NCBI GenBank assembly: GCA_040377825.1
Contig: JBEINZ010000082.1
Coordinates: 1-11,482 of the forward strand
From: JBEINZ01 sp040377825
GTDB taxonomy: Bacteria; Pseudomonadota; Alphaproteobacteria; Rhizobiales; Ancalomicrobiaceae
DNA: 11,482 nt
Direction: 5' to 3'
The notes beneath the pieces were generated by a model. It made no database searches and was not told where the DNA came from. It saw only the letters and a list, made by a program, of their open reading frames with translations. The stretch's first letter is position 1. Each line of letters opens with the position of its first letter. A program made the position numbers and the translations under genes. Shown piece by piece: positions 1-8,041 of the stretch.

Positions 1-903
1 GCATCGGGCTATTCGATGCTGCTCATCGGCGCGGCGCTGATTGGAATAGGGTCCTCGATCTTCCATCCGGATTCCTCGCGTGTTGCTCGGTTGGCCTCCG
101 GTGGTCGGCACGGGCTTGCACAGTCGGTGTTCCAAGTGGGTGGAAACCTCGGGTCGGCAATCGGCCCGCTGCTGGCCGCGATCATCATCTTGCCGCGCGG
201 CCTTCAGGCCATGAGCTGGTTTTCGGTCGCCGCGCTCGCCGCGATCCTGCTCCTCACCCGCGTCGGTTTCTGGTACCGAGACCATCGGCGCGCCATGGCC
301 ACGCGAAGCGAGGCTTCGGTTCCCGCCTCGCCCTATCCCAAGCGTACGGTAGCGTTAGCAATCAGCGTTTTATTGGCGCTGGTATTCTCCAAGTTCGTCT
401 ATATGACGGCGCTCTCGACCTACTACACCTTCTACCTGATCGAGACATTCCGGGTTTCGGTTGGAGAAGCTCAGATCTATCTGTTCGTGTTGCTTGCCGC
501 CGTCGCGGTGGGGACGATCGCCGGTGGTCCGATCGGCGACCGGATCGGTCGACGCAGGGTCATCTGGTTTTCCATCCTCGGGATTTTGCCGTTTACACTA
601 GCGCTTCCCTTTGTCGATCTCTTCTGGACCGCGATCTTGAGCGCCATCATTGGATTCGTGCTCGCATCGGCCTTTCCGGCCATCATCGTCTATGCGCAAG
701 AGCTTTTGCCCGGCCGCGTTGGCATGGTATCGGGCCTGTTTTTTGGCCTAGCCTTCGGCATTGGCGGCCTTGGCGCGGCGATCTTGGGCGAGATCGCGGA
801 CCACACCAGCATCGGATTCGTCTATCGCCTCTGCGCGTTCCTTCCGGCTATCGGACTGCTGGCGGTCTTCTTGCCGGAAGTCGGGCGCGAGCGGCGCGGC
901 TGA
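1..903 (+). CDS. fsr: MFS transporter, fosmidomycin-resistance (Fsr) type, 5'-truncated by window edge
   Basis: This is the C-terminal ~300 residues of a major facilitator superfamily exporter in the inner membrane. The frame is open from base 1 (A-S-G-Y-S-M...), so the start lies outside the window; Fsr-type proteins are about 400 residues, so roughly the first quarter is missing. The segment with HPDSSRVARLASGGRHG followed by AQSVFQVGGN and GPLLAA closely resembles the Fsr signature as I remember it. A second MFS loop motif, GPIGDRIGRRRVIWF, sits at about residues 176-190 of the visible part, between hydrophobic helices, as expected for the loop between TM8 and TM9. The visible part is a run of long hydrophobic segments with a short charged central loop (about residues 90-115). 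The family pumps out small drugs, but the real substrate here is unknown. The stop is 4 bases from the stop of the convergent thioesterase, leaving no room for a separate terminator. Confidence 0.85.
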   Translation, partial: ASGYSMLLIGAALIGIGSSIFHPDSSRVARLASGGRHGLAQSVFQVGGNLGSAIGPLLAAIIILPRGLQAMSWFSVAALAAILLLTRVGFWYRDHRRAMATRSEASVPASPYPKRTVALAISVLLALVFSKFVYMTALSTYYTFYLIETFRVSVGEAQIYLFVLLAAVAVGTIAGGPIGDRIGRRRVIWFSILGILPFTLALPFVDLFWTAILSAIIGFVLASAFPAIIVYAQELLPGRVGMVSGLFFGLAFGIGGLGAAILGEIADHTSIGFVYRLCAFLPAIGLLAVFLPEVGRERRG

Positions 904-907
904 AGGC

Positions 908-1396
908 TTACGCCTTCCGCGTTATCGTGATGCGCCGTCCAGCGCGTTCGGGCATCGGAAGCGTTGCGGCGGCGTCCTTCAGGGCCTCTAGCGCGGCATA
1001 TATATCGTCCGGCCAAGGTGCGGTGCGGCGCGTGATCATGCTGACATGCAGGTACATCTGCTCGCTTGTCGCGGAGACCCAGCCCTCCTCGGCATGGAGG
1101 ATCTCCGCGTAAAGGTGCAGCCGCTTTACATCGACGTCCAATACCCGAAGGGCGACTTGAACCGGCGTGGTCAAGAAGATTTCGCGCAAGTAGCAAACAT
1201 GAATTTCCGCTGTCATATAGGTCGAATCGCGGGCGAGAACCGCTTCCGCGCCGAGGCCCGCGGCTTCCAGGAATGCGTCGACACCGCGATCGAACAAGAC
1301 ATTGTAGTAGGCCATGTTGAGATGGCCGTTATAGTCGATCCAAGATGGCTCAACCGCCATGACGGGAGATACATATGGAGCGGTGTGAAGGGACAT
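908..1396 (-). CDS. Acyl-CoA thioesterase family protein (hotdog fold, 4HBT-like)
   Basis: The gene encodes 162 residues, the usual size of a single-domain hotdog thioesterase. The N-terminal motif W-I-D-Y-N-G-H-L-N (residues 19-27) matches the conserved D-x-N-G-H patch of the 4-hydroxybenzoyl-CoA thioesterase superfamily, in which the Asp takes part in thioester hydrolysis. The rest alternates beta-strand-like segments (CYLREIFLTTPVQVALRVLDVD, about 68-89), as in the family. The ATG at 1396 is preferred to upstream start codons of the longer frame (to 1468) because it has GGGAG seven bases upstream and begins a sensible domain. It probably hydrolyses a small acyl-CoA in the cytoplasm; the substrate cannot be read from the sequence. 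It is divergent from the FAD dehydrogenase gene and shares a 124-bp intergenic region with it. A carnitine-catabolism-type thioesterase is one possibility, but no carnitine genes are visible. Confidence 0.82.
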   Translation of the reverse strand: MSLHTAPYVSPVMAVEPSWIDYNGHLNMAYYNVLFDRGVDAFLEAAGLGAEAVLARDSTYMTAEIHVCYLREIFLTTPVQVALRVLDVDVKRLHLYAEILHAEEGWVSATSEQMYLHVSMITRRTAPWPDDIYAALEALKDAAATLPMPERAGRRITITRKA

Positions 1397-1419
1397 TTCA
1401 AAGCTCCCGCAAAGATCTT

Positions 1420-1437
1420 GAACGCCGGCAAGCGTTC
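1420..1437. repeat. Short perfect inverted repeat in divergent promoter region
   Basis: GAACGC (1420-1425) and GCGTTC (1432-1437) form a perfect 6-bp inverted repeat with a 6-base spacer. It lies 24 bp upstream of the thioesterase start and about 83 bp upstream of the dehydrogenase start. It could be a regulator binding site or a hairpin in the thioesterase leader. No -10/-35 pair convincing enough to annotate was found around it. Confidence 0.35.
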
Positions 1438-1520
1438 TGTGTTGCACGGCGCTATTCTGATAAAACAAAATTTAGCTGGAGTGCGATCGCGCGCGCCCCA
1501 GGCTGGTTAAGGACAGGACC

Positions 1521-2930
1521 ATGACCGCCACCGTTGATCGACCCAGGGATGCCGCTGCCTTTGGGGTCGCGCTTGAAATCCTGCGCCAACGCTTTGGCGA
1601 CCGTTTATCGATGTCCCAGTCTGTCCGCGAGCAGCATGCGCACACGCTGACATGGATTGCGAACCTTCCCCCTGATGCTGTGATCTTTGCCGAAAGCGAA
1701 GCGGAGGTTCAACACATCGTCGAGGTCGCCGCCGCATATCGGGTTCCAATCATTCCCTTCGGCACAGGTACATCGCTGGAGGGTCACGTCAACGCTGTCC
1801 ACGGTGGGATATCGATCGATTTGGGACGGATGAATAGGATCGTCGCGATTGATGCGGAGGACCTCGATTGCGTCGTCGAACCGGGCGTTACCCGAAAGCA
1901 GTTGAACGAACATCTGCGTAACCTTGGGCTCTTCTTTCCGATTGATCCCGGGGCGGACGCGTCGCTCGGCGGCATGGCGGCCACGCGCGCGTCGGGCACC
2001 AATGCCGTGCGCTACGGCACGATGCGCGACAATGTGGTTGCGCTGAGGGCCGTCACCGCGGATGGGCGGATTGTGACGACCGGGTCGAGGGCGCGCAAAT
2101 CGTCCGCTGGCTATGACCTTACTCGGCTCTTGATCGGATCGGAGGGCACGCTCGGCGTTATCACGGCTTTGACCCTGAAGCTCTACGGCATCCCGGAGGC
2201 GATTTCGGGCGGTATCTGTCCGTTTCCGTCGATCAAGGCGGCAGCGGACGCGGTGATCGTGACGATCCAGTCCGGACTTCCGGTCGCGCGCATCGAGCTT
2301 CTTGACGAAGTGCAAGTCCGTGCCTGCAACCTCTATTCAAGGCTAACGCTTCCCGAGTTGCCGCTCCTGTTACTCGAGTTCCACGGCACCGAGGCGAGCG
2401 TTGCCGAACAGTCCCAGCGTTTCGGCGACATCGCGGCGGAATTCGGCGGCGGTCCTTTCACCTGGACAACCCGCACGGAAGAACGCACGAAGCTCTGGCA
2501 GGCCCGCCACGACGCCTATTGGGCGGGAGTGGCGCTTCGTCCTGGCGCAAAGGGCGTGGCGACGGATGTCTGCGTTCCGATTTCGCGTCTTGCCGAATGC
2601 ATCGACGAGACAAAACGGGATATCACTGCCACCGGCTTGACCGCGCCAATCGTCGGTCATGTTGGCGACGGTAACTTTCATGTCCTGCCATTGGTCGACA
2701 TGGACGACCCGGGTGAAGTTGCGCGCACGAAGGCCTTTGTGGAACGCATGGTGGAACGAGCCATCGCGCTCGGCGGCACCTGCACGGGTGAACATGGTGT
2801 CGGCACGGGCAAGATGAAGTATCTTGAGCGCGAGCATGGTATGGTTGCGCTCGATATGATGCGAGCGATCAAGTTCGCGCTCGACCCGCAAGGAATTATG
2901 AACCCAGGCAAGATGATTCCGAATGCCTGA
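1521..2930 (+). CDS. FAD-binding oxidoreductase, D-lactate dehydrogenase (cytochrome)/GlcD family
   Basis: The 469-residue flavoprotein belongs to the FAD-binding type-4 (PCMH) family, which oxidises D-2-hydroxyacids such as D-lactate or glycolate and passes electrons to the respiratory chain. The N-terminal FAD domain carries PFGTGTSLEGH (about 79-89) and the run GGMAATRASGTNAVRYGTMR (about 150-169), matching the flavin-binding pattern of D-lactate dehydrogenases. The C-terminal FAD-oxidase domain carries GHVGDGNFH (about 378-386) and GEHGVGTGK (about 422-430), the conserved His-containing active-site segments, and ends with the typical MNPGKM motif. Length and domain order match single-subunit D-lactate dehydrogenase (EC 1.1.2.4-like). 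No separate GlcE or GlcF gene is nearby, which argues against a three-subunit glycolate oxidase. The start has an AAGGA-type ribosome site 7 bases upstream. 2-hydroxyglutarate dehydrogenase is an alternative within the same family. Confidence 0.88.
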   Translation: MTATVDRPRDAAAFGVALEILRQRFGDRLSMSQSVREQHAHTLTWIANLPPDAVIFAESEAEVQHIVEVAAAYRVPIIPFGTGTSLEGHVNAVHGGISIDLGRMNRIVAIDAEDLDCVVEPGVTRKQLNEHLRNLGLFFPIDPGADASLGGMAATRASGTNAVRYGTMRDNVVALRAVTADGRIVTTGSRARKSSAGYDLTRLLIGSEGTLGVITALTLKLYGIPEAISGGICPFPSIKAAADAVIVTIQSGLPVARIELLDEVQVRACNLYSRLTLPELPLLLLEFHGTEASVAEQSQRFGDIAAEFGGGPFTWTTRTEERTKLWQARHDAYWAGVALRPGAKGVATDVCVPISRLAECIDETKRDITATGLTAPIVGHVGDGNFHVLPLVDMDDPGEVARTKAFVERMVERAIALGGTCTGEHGVGTGKMKYLEREHGMVALDMMRAIKFALDPQGIMNPGKMIPNA

Positions 2931-3002
2931 CTTTCGGCACGCTTACGCCTACATTGTCTTTCATCGGAAGCCTTCGTCATTTGAACGGCGGGGAGGAGGC
3001 GC

Positions 3003-6000
3003 GTGAACTCCCTCTATATCGGGATCGGAACAACCATTATCGCGGCACTCCTTGCCGCGCTGCTTGCGCCGTTCTTTATCGATTGGACTACCTATCGCAC
3101 GACCTTCGAGCGTGAAGGCGAGCGCATGGTTGGCAGCCGCGTGACCGTACTTGGGCAGATCGATCTGCGACTCCTACCGATCCCAACGCTGACCGTCTCT
3201 GATGTTGTCGTCGGCGAGGTCGAAAGACCCATCCTGAAGATCAACCGGTTCGAGATGCAGCTTGAGCTGTCGCCGCTGTTGAAAGGCGAATTCCGCATCA
3301 CGCAGATGCGCCTCGAACGGCCGGCTGCCGACATCGTGATTGGTCGCGATGGCGTGCTCGTGCTGAATTCCGGCGCGCGAATTGAAGCCGGCGACCGCTG
3401 GGACCTTTCACAAACGAGTTTGGAAAACGTTGAAATCGTCGACGGTCGCGTTGCGTTTGCCGATGAGCGCGGCAATGCTCGAGCCTCCGTCGAAAAAGTG
3501 AACGCCACGCTGACCGCCGGCTCGCTCGCGGGACCCTTCCGGGCAACCGGCGGCGGCGAGATCAACGGTGTCGCCAGTTCCTTCCAAATCGGCACGGGCC
3601 GACTGACCCAAGACGGGACGTTTCCCGTGAAAGTCCAAATCGGCTTTGCGGATGACCCGGTAACGATCGCGGTCGATGCGGCCGCATCGCTTGGGCGCGG
3701 CATTGATGCGGGTCGACCCAAGGCGACCGGCAGCATTGTCGTTCAGCGCGTGGAACCGCAGGGCAAGCAAGATAAGGGCGATCGCGGCCCGCTGCCCTGG
3801 AAGGTTGAAGGCAAGTTCGATGCGGACTCGGCGCGCGCGATGTTCGACGCCATCGCCATCACGGTCGGTCCCGAGGACCGGGCCTACGGCTTCAATGGCA
3901 CGCTCAATCTCGAACTTGGCGCAAAACCAACGTTCGACGCCTCTTTAACGGCAAAGCAAATCGATCTTGATCGTGCACTCGTCGCCAAGGTCGGCGAGGC
4001 CGCCGATCTCGATCAGGCCGTGTCAGTTTTTGCGACCTTCCTGAGGGGCCTGCCCGAAATGCCGCTGCCTGGCCGGTTAACGGTCGAGGTGCCCGGTCTT
4101 GTACTCGGCGGCGGCGTTTTGCAAGACTTGAAAATTGTCGCGCGGCCGCGGCTTGGCGGTCTGGCCGTTGAGCAGTTCGACGCAAAATTGCCGGGCCGTA
4201 CGCGGCTAAGCACGTCCGGCAGGCTCATGGTCAAGGAGCCGGGTTCCTTCGAGGGGCGGCTCTTTATCGCGTCGGACCAGCCGGCCAGTTTTGCCGCATG
4301 GCTCAAGAAAGACCAGACAACGGCGCGTCTTGATCCGTTCACGCTCGATGCGGCGATCAAGATCGATGATACGTCCATTCGCGCCGATCAAGTCGTCGCG
4401 CGACTCGGTTCTGCCCAGGCGCGCGGATTTCTCGAATGGGCCCGACCGAAAGCCGGACACGGCACGAGCTTTTCAACCGGCCTCACCGCTGATCGACTCG
4501 ATTTGGACCAGCTTGGCGCACTCGCCGCGCTCTTTGGCGTGAAGCCCAGTGCGGACCGACTGGCTGCGGCGCGCGTGGACTTAAATGCTGGCCAAGTGGT
4601 GGTCGGCGGGATTTCCGCCCGAAATGTGTCGGCCCGGTTCGCTGTCGAGGGGGATCGGATCGCGATCGACAGGCTCGACATCCAAGATGCAGCCGGAGCG
4701 GCGATCTCCGCCGCGGGAAAAATCGATCGCGCATCCACCACGCCGGACGGTGCCATCGAGGCATCCGTCAAGGCTGACCGCCTCGATGGGCTAGCTAGTC
4801 TCCTCCAGACCTTATTCGGCAACTCGGATGCGATGAAGCGGCTGGTGGCCGCTGGCCCGCATCTCGGCCCGTTCGACGTCAAGGCCAAGCTGCTCGGCCA
4901 GGCGACCGCCGAGCGCAGCGATGTGCGAGTCACGGTTGCCGGCACCGCCGCAGGGTCGGCCCTATCGCTCGATGGGCGGTTCGTGGGGCGCGCGGAGCGC
5001 TGGCGTGACGGGCGTGTCGATTTGGAAGCCCGCCTAGATGGACCGGATGGCGGCCGCCTGCTGCGCCAGCTCGGGGTTCCCGCGCTCAGCTTCAAGGGCG
5101 CAACGGGCGGCGTGACGCTGATCGCACGCGGCGTGCCAGCCGATCGGCTCGATACCGACGCGACGCTCGATGTCGCCGGGACGCGCATGGCGCTCGTGGG
5201 CAAAACACAGATCGCCGACACGGGTGCACTTGGCTTCGACGGTCGGGCGACCGTATCGTCGAAAGACGTCGGTTCCCTTGCCATGATCGTTGGACAAGCG
5301 CTGCCGGGGGTGGGCGATCGAATTCCGATCGAGATTGCCGCGAGCGTAATTGGGCAATGGCCGCGTGTGGAGATCAAGGCGCTTGAGGGGCGCTACGCGG
5401 ACGTACCGCTTAATGCGAGGGGGCGCTTCGATTTCTCTGCCGATCCGGTAAAGCTCGATGGTGAGATGGCGCTCGGGGCGCTCGAACTCGGAACTCTCAT
5501 GGAGTTGGGCCTCGGCGCGGACAGTCTCGGCGCGCCACTTGCCAAACCAACCGATGTTTGGCCGACCCAAGTACTCGCCGGGCCGATCGTCCAAGGCTTA
5601 CAGGCCAATATCGCCGTCACGGCGGACCGGATGGTCGTGGACGAACGTCGAACCCTTGACCGAGCCGCCATGCGGCTCCGCCTGAGACCATCGGATGTGT
5701 CGATCGACGATCTGAAAGGCGGCTTCAAGGGGGGAACGGTCGTGGCGGCGATCACCATCAAGCGCGCACCCAATGGCGAAACCGGATTGACTGGAAGCGT
5801 GAAGCTCGCGGGCGTGCCGGTTGAAGAACTGGTGTGGCGTCGCGATGGCCGCGCGGTCGCTAATGGCCTCGCTGATATCAACGCCACCTTTGACGGAGCG
5901 GGCCGCTCTGTCTCGGCGATCATCGCCGGGCTTTCGGGAGGTGGCGCCCTGACCATCAAGAACGGCCTAGCTCGCTATGCGAACACCGAGGCCTTTAACG

Positions 6001-6731
6001 CGATCATTGTCGCCGCCGACGGCGGGCTTGATTTGAAGGAAGATAAGATCCGAACGGTTTTCCAAGGCTATCTGGATAGCGGAACGCTGCCCTTCGATCG
6101 GGTGGAGGCGGCCTTCGCCATTGGCGGCGGTGTCGCGAGACTGCGCGAGATTACGGTGGAGAGCCCGCGGGCACGCACGTCCGGTTCGGCAGCTTTCGAT
6201 CTTGGTCGCTGGACGCTGGACGGGGACTGGTCGCTGACGGTCGATGCCGGCAAAAACGCGGTGACCGGGGCGCAGCCGCAAATCGGGGTCGTATTCTCCG
6301 GGCCGCTCGACACCCCGTCGCGCAAGCTTGATGTCGCCCCGCTTGCAGCCTTTCTGACATTGCGCGCCTTCGAGCGCGAGGTGAACCGCATCGAAGCGCT
6401 GCAGCAGGACATTATGGAGCGTGAACGATTCGCGCGCGAACTCAAGCGGTTGCGCGATGAACGCGTACGCAGGGAGCAAGAAGCGCGCGACGCCGAACAG
6501 TTGCGCCGAGCGGAAGAGGAACGACGTCGACAAGAAGCTTTGGCGGGTCCGATAGGTTCGCCCAATTTGACCAACCAGCCGACACCAACGGTATCCGGGC
6601 AGGGGGCCGCGCCTTCCACGCAGGCTTCCGGGGGGCTACCACCCCTGTCTCCGGCCAAAACATTCTCGTCATGGCCGCCGCCTAGTCCCGATAGCGGCGC
6701 GGCATCGGGTCCGCCGCTACCGCTTCGGTAA
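3003..6731 (+). CDS. AsmA family protein, large (1242 aa), with C-terminal coiled coil and Pro-rich tail
   Basis: This is a large envelope protein of the AsmA/TamB-like group, whose members are anchored in the inner membrane and span the periplasm as long beta-rich structures linked to outer-membrane lipid homeostasis. It has one N-terminal membrane anchor (about residues 4-26: LYIGIGTTIIAALLAALLAPFF), followed by I-D-W-T-x-Y-R, the usual start of alphaproteobacterial AsmA proteins. Then come about 1,090 residues of repetitive beta-strand-like sequence. The AsmA-type C-terminal domain is at about 960-1120 (G-G-A-L-T-I-K-N-G, later SPRARTSGSAAFDLGRW). Unusually, it continues into a highly charged Arg/Glu-rich helix (about 1122-1180), likely a coiled coil, and then a Pro/Ser/Gly-rich tail. 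The start is GTG at 3003, supported by GGGAGG six bases upstream. It lies 72 bp after the dehydrogenase on the same strand and ends 18 bp from the stop of the convergent RHH gene. Exact cargo or function is unknown. Confidence 0.85.
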   Translation: MNSLYIGIGTTIIAALLAALLAPFFIDWTTYRTTFEREGERMVGSRVTVLGQIDLRLLPIPTLTVSDVVVGEVERPILKINRFEMQLELSPLLKGEFRITQMRLERPAADIVIGRDGVLVLNSGARIEAGDRWDLSQTSLENVEIVDGRVAFADERGNARASVEKVNATLTAGSLAGPFRATGGGEINGVASSFQIGTGRLTQDGTFPVKVQIGFADDPVTIAVDAAASLGRGIDAGRPKATGSIVVQRVEPQGKQDKGDRGPLPWKVEGKFDADSARAMFDAIAITVGPEDRAYGFNGTLNLELGAKPTFDASLTAKQIDLDRALVAKVGEAADLDQAVSVFATFLRGLPEMPLPGRLTVEVPGLVLGGGVLQDLKIVARPRLGGLAVEQFDAKLPGRTRLSTSGRLMVKEPGSFEGRLFIASDQPASFAAWLKKDQTTARLDPFTLDAAIKIDDTSIRADQVVARLGSAQARGFLEWARPKAGHGTSFSTGLTADRLDLDQLGALAALFGVKPSADRLAAARVDLNAGQVVVGGISARNVSARFAVEGDRIAIDRLDIQDAAGAAISAAGKIDRASTTPDGAIEASVKADRLDGLASLLQTLFGNSDAMKRLVAAGPHLGPFDVKAKLLGQATAERSDVRVTVAGTAAGSALSLDGRFVGRAERWRDGRVDLEARLDGPDGGRLLRQLGVPALSFKGATGGVTLIARGVPADRLDTDATLDVAGTRMALVGKTQIADTGALGFDGRATVSSKDVGSLAMIVGQALPGVGDRIPIEIAASVIGQWPRVEIKALEGRYADVPLNARGRFDFSADPVKLDGEMALGALELGTLMELGLGADSLGAPLAKPTDVWPTQVLAGPIVQGLQANIAVTADRMVVDERRTLDRAAMRLRLRPSDVSIDDLKGGFKGGTVVAAITIKRAPNGETGLTGSVKLAGVPVEELVWRRDGRAVANGLADINATFDGAGRSVSAIIAGLSGGGALTIKNGLARYANTEAFNAIIVAADGGLDLKEDKIRTVFQGYLDSGTLPFDRVEAAFAIGGGVARLREITVESPRARTSGSAAFDLGRWTLDGDWSLTVDAGKNAVTGAQPQIGVVFSGPLDTPSRKLDVAPLAAFLTLRAFEREVNRIEALQQDIMERERFARELKRLRDERVRREQEARDAEQLRRAEEERRRQEALAGPIGSPNLTNQPTPTVSGQGAAPSTQASGGLPPLSPAKTFSSWPPPSPDSGAASGPPLPLR

Positions 6732-6749
6732 GGCGCCGGTTTGTCATGT

Positions 6750-6953
6750 TCAAACCTTGCGGTAATGCTTGAGTACCGCCACGCGGATCGCGGAGGCGAG
6801 ATTGCCGTCACCGCGGTCACGGTCGATTTCACCGACGAGACGAGGCACGGTCAGTCCCCGGGCCTTGGCGATTTCCTCTAACGCGAGCCAGAAATCCTGT
6901 TCCAGCGCCACACTGGTTCTATGACCGGCTATGGTCAGGGATTTCTTGTCCAT
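6750..6953 (-). CDS. Ribbon-helix-helix domain protein (RHH_4-like), 67 aa
   Basis: The whole protein is one small domain. The N-terminal strand KSLTIAGHRTSVALEQDFW (about 4-22) is followed by two helices (WLALEEIAKARGLTVPRLVGEID, then NLASAIRVAVLKHYRKV). The pattern S-L-x-I-x-G-H-R-T-S-V-x-L-E-x-x-F-W is, as I recall, characteristic of the alphaproteobacterial RHH_4 (PF13467) group. RHH proteins are usually dimeric DNA-binding regulators, but the target here is unknown. The ATG at 6953 is chosen because GGAG lies 5 bases upstream; an in-frame ATG at 6974 has no comparable site. It is the last gene of a minus-strand series (ssrA, sspB, DUF4169, this gene) and is 61 bp from the DUF4169 stop, so co-transcription is plausible. 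No partner toxin gene is adjacent, so an antitoxin role is not supported. Confidence 0.85.
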   Translation of the reverse strand: MDKKSLTIAGHRTSVALEQDFWLALEEIAKARGLTVPRLVGEIDRDRGDGNLASAIRVAVLKHYRKV

Positions 6954-7014
6954 ACGCTCTCCACCGACGGTCATGGCGTGTGGAAATACTGATTATACAT
7001 CAGCGTTTCGGCGG

Positions 7015-7203
7015 TTACGCATCGTCCGCGCTGTTCAGCCGCGCGTCGTCGAGCTTTTTGCGAGCTGTCTCTTCAACAAGGCGATCCGCGACTTTTTCAA
7101 TCTTGGTGCGGCCAAAGCGGACGCGGTTTTCCACCGCTTTATCCTTCGCGTGCTCTTTAACGCGTGCCTTGCGTGCCTTGTTAAGATTGATGATCTCGGC
7201 CAC
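7015..7203 (-). CDS. DUF4169 family small protein, 62 aa
   Basis: This is a very basic, helical small protein beginning (M/V)AEIINLNKARKARVK and containing N-R-x-x-F-G-R-T-K-x-E-K (about 26-37), the signature I associate with DUF4169, a family of unknown function common in Alphaproteobacteria. The start is taken as GTG at 7203: it gives the family's usual AEI-x-NL N-terminus and has GAGGGAG about 9 bases upstream. The longer frame from TTG at 7221 would include the ribosome site and is rejected. The sequence is lysine/arginine-rich with alternating acidic residues and no membrane segment, so it is probably a cytoplasmic, mostly alpha-helical protein, perhaps binding nucleic acid or another protein. 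It sits between sspB (138 bp upstream, with a nested hairpin in the gap) and the RHH gene. Confidence 0.82.
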   Translation of the reverse strand: MAEIINLNKARKARVKEHAKDKAVENRVRFGRTKIEKVADRLVEETARKKLDDARLNSADDA

Positions 7204-7243
7204 GCCTTGCAACTCCCTCAAATCTGGATTTCGCGCTCGAATT

Positions 7244-7317
7244 CCAACGTCGCACGATCAATGCCTCGCTGTGTGCCCTCGCCAAGCTGTCAAGCAAGAC
7301 ACAGCAGCGGACGTTGG
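7244..7317 (-). repeat. Nested inverted repeats (structured element) between sspB and DUF4169 gene
   Basis: Two inverted repeats are nested in the 138-bp gap. The outer arms are CCAACGTC (7244-7251) and GACGTTGG (7310-7317). The inner arms are GCTGTGT (7268-7274) and ACACAGC (7299-7305). Inside the inner pair, on the minus strand, CTTGC can pair with GCGAG. A transcript of either strand could fold into one long interrupted hairpin of about 74 bases. No T-run follows it on the minus strand, so it is not a standard intrinsic terminator. It may be a 5' leader structure for the DUF4169-RHH genes, a processing site or a small RNA. Confidence 0.5.
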
Positions 7318-7342
7318 CGACCGCACACACGATAGTTCGGTA

Positions 7343-7924
7343 TCAGGGTTTCTTGCGGAAGTTATCGAGCGACAATACCGTCGCGCCCGGCGCATCGGAC
7401 GTTTTATCGTCGGATTTCGCCACAAGCTTCGGTTTCGGCGCTTCGGCGCGCGTTGAGGGCTTTTCCTGGCGGGGCGCCTCGGCGGGCTTTTCCGCTATCG
7501 GCTTGATTGCTGAGGCCGGAAGGGCGGTCGGCGCCGCTGGCTCGGTTGCAACGTCGTCGGCCGATTCGCGAGCGACCTCGAACTGAAGACCAAACTGCAC
7601 CGACGGATCGAAAAACCCCTTAACAGCAGAGAAGGGAACCAAAAGCTTTTCAGGAATGCCATTAAACGACAGTCCGACTTCAAGCGCCTGTTCGCTGACG
7701 GCGAGATCCCAAAACTGGTGCTGGAGAACGATCGTCATCTCTTCCGGATAGCGCTGGCGCATACGAGCGGAGAGGCGAACGCCCGGATGCTGCGTATCGA
7801 AGGAGATGAAGAAGTGATGCTCGCCGGGAAGGCCGGTGCGCGTAACTTCGCCGATCACCTTGCGAACCACGCCGCGCAAGGCCTCTTGCACCAGAACATC
7901 GTATCGAATGAGATCCTGGGTCAT
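7343..7924 (-). CDS. sspB: ClpXP adaptor protein SspB (alphaproteobacterial type)
   Basis: SspB binds ssrA-tagged proteins and tethers them to the ClpXP protease in the cytoplasm. The 193-residue protein has the SspB fold region at about 1-120 (DLIRYDVLVQEALRGVVRKV, then GLPGEHHFFISFDTQHPGVRLS, MTIVLQHQFWDL and FNGIPEKLLVPFSAVKGFFDPSVQFGLQF). A long Ala/Pro/Lys-rich flexible linker (about 121-180) follows. It ends in VLSLDNFRKKP, which fits the short C-terminal ClpX-docking tail of the family. The ATG at 7924 is chosen because it gives the usual M-x-Q-D-L-I-R-Y-D start; a TTG at 7933 is the only near alternative, and neither has a strong ribosome site. The gene starts 36 bp downstream of the 3' hairpin of ssrA on the same strand, so the degradation tag and its reader are encoded side by side. 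DUF4169 and RHH genes follow. Confidence 0.93.
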   Translation of the reverse strand: MTQDLIRYDVLVQEALRGVVRKVIGEVTRTGLPGEHHFFISFDTQHPGVRLSARMRQRYPEEMTIVLQHQFWDLAVSEQALEVGLSFNGIPEKLLVPFSAVKGFFDPSVQFGLQFEVARESADDVATEPAAPTALPASAIKPIAEKPAEAPRQEKPSTRAEAPKPKLVAKSDDKTSDAPGATVLSLDNFRKKP

Positions 7925-8041
7925 GCCAAACAAACGTTCCGAAACGAGAGAAAGTCGAGTGGAGGCTTCTGTTGCCAGGTGCCTCCGAACCCCGCCTGCC
8001 GGGGCTAACCGTCAGGACTTGAAACCGGAGTCAGGTACCGC

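Noticed and set aside
1046..1510. 154-codon plus-strand frame over the thioesterase gene
   Set aside because: The opposite strand encodes a recognisable hotdog thioesterase with a good ribosome site, while this frame resembles nothing.
4388..5377. 329-codon open frame on the minus strand inside AsmA
   Set aside because: It is antisense to a clear AsmA coding region, is low-complexity Ser/Arg/Pro-rich, and matches no family. It is a typical GC-rich shadow frame.
6750..7203. Toxin-antitoxin module made of the RHH protein and its small neighbour
   Set aside because: The neighbour looks like DUF4169 rather than a known toxin family. The order and spacing fit the conserved sspB neighbourhood instead.
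7314..7586. 90-codon plus-strand frame over the sspB 3' end
   Set aside because: It is antisense to the SspB linker and tail. Its Ala/Ser-rich content reflects the repetitive linker codons.
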